Source: Sceloporus undulatus (lineage: Eukaryota; Chordata; Lepidosauria; Squamata; Phrynosomatidae). Taken from it: 64,000 nt of DNA. Position numbers and translations under genes: made by a program. Shown here in pieces: positions 57,448-64,000 of this stretch. The notes below the pieces were generated by a model. It worked only from the letters and a program-made list of their open reading frames with translations, made no database searches and had not been told where the DNA came from. The stretch spans positions 201,983,244 to 202,047,243 of the forward strand of contig NC_056523.1 of assembly GCF_019175285.1 (NCBI RefSeq), read 5' to 3'. The first letter of the stretch is position 1. Each line of letters begins with the position of its first letter.

Positions 57448-57536
57448 CTATCTTCGGCCTTTAGCGCCATCTCTTACTTTCCAAAGCATAAGTTCCATAC
57501 AGGCAGTTGCATCTTCACTACAATCACGACCACCAA
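57448..57536 (-). CDS. REXO1-like last coding exon
   Basis: The - strand acceptor is TTTCTAG|TT. With the split codon it encodes [17 protein letters not shown], then [12 protein letters not shown] and TAG at 57450-57448. Human REXO1 reads VDGHSSSEDAGACMHLM here from memory, so the His is CGT (Arg) in this gene. Confidence 0.87.
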
Positions 57537-60500
57537 CTAGAAAGAACAAGATACATGCAGATTAAAAAAAACTTGAAAAAAATGCACTGAGTAAATATTT
57601 AATGGGAACTATAGTAATAGTAAACCTATATGTTTGCTGTATTCATTTCTGGAGCTCCCATATTAGTTTGAAAATTGTCTTGACACATATTTCCGATGGT
57701 CTTAAGAACCGAGCCTATCGGTTGGGGGTCATCACAACATGAGGAACTGTATTAAAGGGTCGTGGCTTTAGGAAGGTTGAGAACCACTGTCCTAGAACTT
57801 CTTCAGTAATTGCTCCAGGTCCTTGTTGGTTTCTGCTAGTATCTCAGGTTCTTCTTCATTGTCTCTGTGCCTCAGACAACAGGGTTTGTGCCTACACAGA
57901 GTCCCTTCGGAAGCTGAAAATTGTATAAAACATTGCTCATTTTTGCAAAATGAACTTACCATCATCTTGAATAATTCTCTGGAGATAATCCGCCATAAGA
58001 TTCCTAAGTGCTCTTTTATGAGGCAAGCCTAGCCGATGGGGAAAAACTACTGATGTATCCACAATCTTACTATGAAACAGCTGCAAGAAAAAAATGTATT
58101 TGGACGATTCAGTTAACAGTTTAAACTGGATTTTGAACAGTCTCCAAAAATATTTCTGTGTTATAAACCAATATTCTGATAAAATTGCTTTTACAATCTC
58201 TGGCATAATCTTATATGAGCCTTTTCAACCTCTCTCTTATGTGGTCTTAATTAACATGATTTTGCAGGTGTTTCTTTTCCTGAGGTTGTCTGCGTTCATT
58301 CAGTGTAAATGAAAGGCACTGAAAGCTATGTACAGGAAGCAAAACTCATGCAAAATACACTGTGGCAAGGAAAACTCCATGGTACTTCTGATGAACCTTC
58401 CCCTCCTTAGGACAATTTTCTGTGCTTTTGGTTAGCACAAAACACTAGATCTCAAATTAATAACTTCTAAGAGTCAGGGTTTTTTTTAATTACACTTCTA
58501 AAGTTTTTCAGTGCCTTTGTCATTTCTGACATATGGCAACTAAGTTTGAGTTTTCTGAGGCTGAGTGTGTGTGACTTGCCCAAGGTCACCCAGTGGGTTT
58601 CCACGGGATTCAAACCCTCATCTCCAGAATCATAGTGCTCAAACCACCATACTATGCTGGTTCCACTTTCTAGATAGTAAATATTAAAATGCACTCCTCT
58701 ACAGCATGGCAGACAAGCAAAGTTTGGTTTTCATCAATATGAAATGTTATGTTGCTTTGCATGCACACATCCCCCCGCCCCCAGCCATGTGCAACGGAAT
58801 GTTTCTGGGACCCAATACTTCCTCAGATATAGCTTCCTTAGACCTCCTTTTTGGTCCCCAAAGCTGCATCCATTGTTGGTGAAGGAGATTAGATCCTGGG
58901 ATATGCACACGTGCACCATCCCACATATTAAGTAAATCAGTTATTTAAATGGTTTTTAAGGCCATGCTCCTGAAACCTTCATCTTTCATTCAAATTAAAA
59001 TAATTTAAACCAAATGAACTTGTGCCAATCAAATTCTGTTTGTTTATTTATTCCAACTTTATATATATTTAACATATTTTTAAAAATATTTTTTATTTTT
59101 TATTACTTCCCTCTCTAGCATGTCTACTACTGTATTTCTTATTCTTTTCTTGGTCAGCAGCAGTAAAAGGAGAATGCAAAGGAACATGCAGCATGTCCAT
59201 TACAGCTGCCAGAGTACCCCTAGGATAGTGTTCCAAGGGCTATCTGATGTGGGGTACTGGCAATTTTTTCCCAATGTGCCAGAGATCACTATTACATTTA
59301 CACCCTTTTAAAAAAATAATTAAAATTATAACACATGCAGTATAATACAGTAAGTCATAACTTCTTTGCTTCCTTTAATGCTATCCAGTCCCTTCCCTCT
59401 CCAGTCATACACCTATCAATCCTCCAACTTCAAAAATTATTTCTATTTAATTATCTATTTTCATTAATATTAATCATATCTTTCATTAATCATTTATCCA
59501 AAATCTCACTTGATGTGACAGTGGTTTAAATCTGCTATTACTCTGACACAAGTAACTGATAAATGGTATCCATACGGTCTCAAATATATATTTTTTAATT
59601 TCTCCTCTGTTTAACCTTACTTTGTATGTTAATTTTTTAGATAATCCTATGGCCCATAGTCTATTTAACTGATTCTGTATCAAAGGATTCTCATTTTCCC
59701 CATACTTTGAATATCTCTATCCTTGCAGTACAGAGCAAAAATAATGTAAGGGTTTTATTTGGTAAGTTCTCATTTTCATTTTCAAATAAAGAAATAAGTA
59801 GTAATGCCCCTCTGAAGTGGACCTTTTCTCTTTTTATACAGCTTATCCTCTTTCCCAAGTTTTCCTATTTTAGGACATAATGGCCACATATGGTTCCAAA
59901 ATCTCCAAACGTTGGAGACTGCATTTGTGTCCACTGACTACAACTGTTTCTGTCTTTCCTGGAAATGCACCAGGGACCAGCAGCCAATGACACATGGACT
60001 GGCACTGGTTTAGGCAACACCACTTTGAATGGCACTGCCTTAGAAAATATTGTGCTCCCAAGGACTCAGTACTCCAGTACCCTCTGACTGCACTTCCTAG
60101 AATGTTGTTGTTTTGTGCCTTCAAGTCATTTTTGACTTATGGTGATCTTAAAGTAATGTATCATAGGATTTTCTTGGCAAGTTTCTTCAGGCAGTTTAAC
60201 ACTGTCATCCTCTGTATGGATATATGACTTGCCCAAGATCACCCAGTGGGTTTTTATACTCATGCAGGAATCTGAATCCAGGTCTGCAGAGTTGTAGTCC
60301 AATGCTCAATCTACTACACCATGCTGGCACTCTACCTAGACTTTTATCTATGTATGAGCAGTCTTTAAGAGGTAATGCTTTGGCATTTATAGTTATGTGG
60401 TACTTATAGGCAGGTTACAGATAGCTGAAAAGCGGCGCTCTGCCGCCACCGCTGGTTGCTGTGTCCGGGAACCGCAGCAGCCAAACCGCACGGTTCCCGG

Positions 60501-62185
60501 ACGCAGAGAAGAAGCGCCAAAATGGTGCTTCTTCTTGCGCCCTGGATGGGATGCCGCAAGGCGCTACTCGCGCACTCACGGCATCACATCCAGGGCGCGA
60601 CATGCGGACGCTATGCGTTCGATACGTCAAAATGGCGGCACCCGTGTGTATAGGGCGCTGCCATTATTACGCCCCTGTCATGTGCTAGGGGTGAGGCCAA
60701 ACCCTGGCACATGACGGGGGCGCCGCAAAGGCCCGTTTGTAATGGGCCATAGTTATGTCTTGGAACCGAGAATTAATAGGAAGAATGAATCCTGACCCTC
60801 TTTGTAATCAGAGCAGGCTGGGCTGTAAAAGGCTATGGAAAGATCATTTTGAACAATTGCAAACATACAACAATGATATAAAGTGTAACCAATTCACCTT
60901 AATTATAAAAAGGTACTTTGCCACACAATTATAGTAAATTAGTTATACTGTTAAATTATAATTAACTACTCTCAGTTAAATGATGAAATTTGCTGCCACA
61001 AATTACATAGCTACCAAATTAGATGACTTTAAAGGATAATTTAAAAGATAGAATTATGATGGATAAGGGTATTAATGCTACTATTCATGATGGCTATATG
61101 CTGCCTCCAGGACTAGGAACAATGTGGTTCTTGCTTGGATACCAGTTTTTGGGGAACAAGAGCAAGAGAGAGATATCTTCCATTCATGTGCTACATGTGG
61201 GCTTTCTACATGGCTGGTTCCTTGTGGAAAAGAGGATGCAAGGCTAGATGATGTTTTTGTCTGATCCAGCTGGGCTCATCTTACATTCCTCTTAAACAGA
61301 ATCTCTGAAATCCTAGATCAGCTACTTAGTTATGTCCGTATAACTAAGTAATGGCTTCTAGTACCACCCACCCCCAGCCCATCAGCAGAAGCAACCACCA
61401 AAATGGACAAAGGATGCTTATTTAAACTTCTGAAGGGGCATAACGATGACATTTCCATGACCACGCTGCTCAGTAGGCAAGGCTGTGGCGAGGATTTGAA
61501 ACAGGGGTCCAATTCTGATTGCCACAAGCTCACACACTGGTGGGAGTGAGTATCAAAAGTCATCCTCCTTGTGCTCAGAATGAAAGCTGAACAGACCTCC
61601 TTTGATCAATCTACTGGCTGACTCTACAGGCGGGATGAGGTGACACTATGTGATCGTCCATCACGCTTGTAAAACACCATTGAGACATCCCGCTTCTCTC
61701 CTGTTGATGAAGCATTCACAAAGAAGCCATTTTTAAATAACAGGATCTTCTGTTATTAAAAAAATGGCTTCTCTGCGAACGCTTCATCAACAGGAGAGAA
61801 GGGGGACGCCTCAATGACATTTTAGACACACAACTGACCATCACACCTTCACACTTCAGAAGCACTTCAGGAATTTTTTTCCCTACAGTAAGGGCTCCAT
61901 GTGATAATCCCCTATGTAGTTTTACATAGATTAATTTAATTAAGTTAATTCTGAATAATTTTTATGTTAAGAATGCAAGCAAACCCATGTTTCAGAAGAC
62001 ACTATTTCAAACCATTGAAAAGATAAACTTATTCCACAAAATTTACCTTAAGAGCAAATAAGTCACTCTGTAAATTATGTCCAATTAAAATAGTATCTGT
62101 GCTGAACAAGTTCAGTAATACTGCTTGCACATCCCGAATGGATGTTACAGCAGTCTTCATTTTTTCAGCTTTCGCTCCATAAAGT
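57448..62185 (-). CDS. REXO1-like 3'-5' exonuclease, last three coding exons (partial)
   Basis: This is the C-terminal part of a DEDDh exonuclease of the REXO1/GOR group. Three - strand exons join in frame: 62185-62047, 58080-57960 and 57536-57448, with consensus donors and acceptors, for 116 codons including stop. The product reads [19 protein letters not shown], then [39 protein letters not shown] and [12 protein letters not shown]. The exonuclease motif II aspartate (in QSDLFAL) and the last motif aspartate (SEDA) are present, but the His expected five residues before that Asp is Arg. Motif I and the N-terminus are not in the window. It could be REXO1 itself or a paralogue. It converges with TEK. 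Confidence 0.85.
57537..57959 (-). other. REXO1-like last intron
   Basis: 423 bp on the - strand between GATG|GTAAGT and TTTCTAG|TT. No repeat recognised. Confidence 0.8.
57960..58080 (-). CDS. REXO1-like exon, second from last
   Basis: The - strand acceptor is TTGCAG|CTG and the donor GATG|GTAAGT. It encodes [16 protein letters not shown], then [16 protein letters not shown] and LQRIIQDD. The [24 protein letters not shown] pattern is characteristic of REXO1. Confidence 0.88.
58503..58662 (-). mobile_element. tRNA-derived SINE, family A
   Basis: GTGTGACTTGCCCAAGGTCA, then CCCAGTGGGTTTCC and CTCAAACCACCATACTATGC. Inverted to the + strand, hence sense to the REXO1-like gene. Confidence 0.75.
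60101..60336 (-). mobile_element. tRNA-derived SINE, family A
   Basis: TTGTGCCTTCAAGTCATTTT, then GACTTATGGTGATCTTAAAG, through GATCACCCAGTGGG to CTACTACACCATGCTGGCAC. Nearly full length. Confidence 0.8.
60409..60748. mobile_element. GC-rich palindromic MITE, 340 bp
   Basis: The ends GGCAGGTTACAGA and, inverted, GGCCCATTACAAAC pair. ATA lies at both borders. Inside are paired blocks such as GGAACCGCAGCAGCC / CGCACGGTTCC and CCTGGATGGGATGCCG / CGGCATCACATCCAGG. Extremely GC- and CpG-rich compared with its surroundings. Noncoding. Confidence 0.7.
60960..61300 (+). mobile_element. L3/CR1-type LINE 3' end
   Basis: TATTCATGATGGCTATATGC, then GTGGGCTTTCTACATGGCTG and GTCTGATCCAGCTGGGCTCA, a widespread LINE tail in reptiles. 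Confidence 0.65.
61622..61866. repeat. long fold-back (hairpin) element
   Basis: The arms pair almost end to end around a 5-base loop (GATCT at 61744-61748). For example CTTCTCTCCTGTTGATGAAG (left) faces CTTCATCAACAGGAGAGAAG (right), and AAGCCATTTTTAAATAACAG faces CTGTTATTAAAAAAATGGCT. Pairing continues outward to GTGATCGTCCATCACG / CAACTGACCATCAC. About 240 bp in all. Probably a fold-back MITE. Confidence 0.8.
62047..62185 (-). CDS. REXO1-like exon, third from last
   Basis: The - strand acceptor is TTCTTTAG|A and the donor CTTAAG|GTAAAT. It encodes [15 protein letters not shown], then [15 protein letters not shown] and [16 protein letters not shown], which includes exonuclease motif II (GHNLQSD). 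It begins with the third base of a split codon and ends in phase 0. Confidence 0.85.
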
Positions 62186-64000
62186 CTAAAGAAGGTAAGG
62201 AGAAAGAAGAAAGCCAAGGCAAGCAAAATAATATAATATACAATTAAAATTTGGAATATAGGGAAGTGTGAATCTTTAGAAATACTAGGTTCTCTTATCC
62301 CGTTTAAGATTAGTTAGTTCTAAGAATCTATTTGTTTGTTTGTTTATTTACACCCTGCCTCTCTCCCAGTACTGGCACTTAAGCAAGACTAATGAAAAGA
62401 TACCAAACAACCCTATAATATTAAAACCACAATTAAACAATTTATAATATTAGAACACAATTAAGTTAATAGTTACTTAAAAGCAGTGAAATAAAAAGTA
62501 CAGCCCTCCTTCATTAAAAATTACCTTCCACAGCACACAGTTAATTGCTAAAAACCCACCTGCATGAAATATCTTCAGCTGTTGGTACAAGAACAAGAAG
62601 GAAGGAGTCTGTCTACCTTCCCTTGGACGGAAGTATAAGCCTGGAAGAATCCATCAAGAGGACTCAAAATCTGGATGGAAGTCTAAGGCCAGAGCTTTGT
62701 GTACAGTTGTCAACAGTAAGACATATGCTACCACATGAAGGGAAAACCCATACTACATTGATTGCCAGAGGCCAAGCATGCCAGGGATTGGGCACAGTGG
62801 TTAAATGGTAGTACTGCAGCCAAAATATTGTGAGTTCAATCCTGCAGGGCTCCAGGTTGACTCAACCTTCCATTCTTTTGTAGGTCGGTAAAATGAGTTC
62901 CCAGCTTGTTGGGGGCAATTGGATAACACATTATAAACTGCTTAGAGAGTGCTTAATATTATAAAGCAGTATAGAAATGTAACTGATATTCCTATTAATC
63001 TAGTCTAGTCTAATCCCAGAGGCAAAGGCAAATTCCTGCTGTTCCTAGGTGGACAACTTGAAATGTGTCAAGTCTGAAGTTTCCCAGAACTGTATGGTAA
63101 CACCATCCACCCTATGCATCCTCCCAGCTCTGCACAGTGTAGTCTCCCATCAATTTAGGGTAGTCAGTTTTCTCCCCCATATCTTCATATAACAGCTGAC
63201 GGTGAAAAAGAGATGAAATCAGCTTCAGGCAATCACAGATTCTGTGAGCATCTTTCAAAAGGTAGCAGAAAAAATATTGGGATTAAAATTTTCCAAAGGA
63301 GCCAAAAACATGAGCCATAGTGACTTGAGAAAAAAATTCCTCCTAGTTCCCAAATGGGCAACCACTATGAACTTGGGGCCATACATATGGAATGTAACAC
63401 AGATACAAAGAAGAAAATTGTGCTGCACTAAAGTCAGATCCAAAATGGCTGATCAACCCTACAAATGGCCCACTGAACTTTGGGGTGCCTTAACCATCCT
63501 TGCAAAAACTTGAACATGACTTCAGATGAGATCACACTGAAAGTCATGTGAGGTCTGGAATTCCTGATCAACATGAGATCTAATTTCTGATGCCAAACCA
63601 AGTGGGCGCCCAGCCTGGATAGAGATCAAAATGGCCGGCAACAGTCCCCCTCCATACTTGGCATTCAGAGGAGATACTTTTAATTTCTTTTTTATATGTA
63701 TTGCCATGGTTACTTCAAAAACTGTCAGTTAAACAAGCCAATTATAAAGGAAGTAATTTGTAATTTTTAAACAGATTTGAAATACATCAAGATAGTATTT
63801 CAAACTATTTTCATGCTTGTCAGTACACTAAAATATACACGCAACTGCACAGTCCAAATATAGCAGTGCCTAGGACTAGCTGGCACACTTGCTGTTTGCA
63901 TATACCAGAGATATATAATTGCCAAAATTACTATCCACTTAGCCTAAACAATGTTTTAACAATTTTTTAATGCAACTAAAATATAACTTGTTCTCTCAAG
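62186..64000. other. upstream part of REXO1-like gene, no exon recognised
   Basis: Probably intron of the REXO1-like gene, since upstream exons must lie further right. It contains a LINE-tail-like piece (62330-62420) and SINE family B (62779). The rest shows no exon I can support. Confidence 0.5.
62779..62995 (+). mobile_element. tRNA-derived SINE, family B
   Basis: GGGCACAGTGGTTAAATGGT, then AAAATGAGTTCCCAGCTTGT, CTGCTTAGAGAGTGCTTAAT and AAGCAGTATAGAAATGTAAC. Full-length-like, diverged. Confidence 0.75.

Larger units (their letters stand above)
58081..62046 (-). other. REXO1-like intron with many repeats
   Basis: 4.0 kb. It contains two SINE family A copies, a GC-rich MITE (60409), an L3/CR1 LINE end (60960-61300) and a long fold-back (61622-61866). 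59040-59900 is very AT-rich and could be an old LINE, not assigned. Confidence 0.75.

Noticed and set aside
63244-63513. 89-codon frame as an upstream exon of the REXO1-like gene
   Set aside because: It is on the wrong strand and has no exonuclease motif; the - strand shows none either.

Overview
The window is vertebrate nuclear DNA and almost certainly from a squamate reptile, most likely a lizard. The evidence is small exons with GT-AG introns, plus a repeat mix typical of squamates: CR1/L3-type, L2-type and RTE/BovB-type LINE 3' ends, a Penelope-like fragment with a GIY-YIG domain, two tRNA-derived SINE families, and many short palindromic hAT-, Tigger/pogo- and Harbinger-like non-autonomous DNA elements. 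I cannot name the species from the sequence.

The main content is one complete gene on the + strand. TEK (TIE2), the angiopoietin receptor tyrosine kinase of endothelium, is read here as 23 coding exons from 7547 to 53605. All exon phases join into one open frame of 1139 codons plus stop (the human protein has 1124 residues). Every expected module is present in order: signal peptide, two N-terminal Ig domains, three EGF modules, a third Ig domain, three FNIII domains, one membrane helix, and a kinase domain with intact catalytic motifs and C-terminal tyrosines. The 3' UTR ends after an AATAAA at 53909.

Before TEK (1-7400) I see no gene, only a CR1 fragment that runs off the left edge, an 849-bp Tigger2-like element, SINE and MITE copies, and unassigned sequence. 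The TEK introns are full of repeats, listed one by one below. A 10-base N gap lies at 49105-49114.

Downstream, on the - strand and convergent with TEK, lie the last three coding exons of a REXO1-like RNA/DNA exonuclease (62185 down to 57448). Its upstream exons, including the first catalytic acidic motif, are outside the window or unrecognised. The two genes share no obvious pathway and are simply neighbours.

The points most worth a second look are: (1) loss of a conserved disulphide cysteine in the third Ig domain of TEK (Tyr437); (2) replacement by Arg of the expected catalytic His in the REXO1-like gene; (3) a tandem splice donor at the juxtamembrane exon 14/15 junction; (4) two in-frame start codons for TEK and a FOX/ETS-like cluster just upstream; (5) a fold-back element of about 240 bp in the REXO1-like intron; and (6) several datable nested transposon insertions. 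I found no entirely new biological system. Comparisons with mammalian proteins and repeat families are from memory and were not searched.
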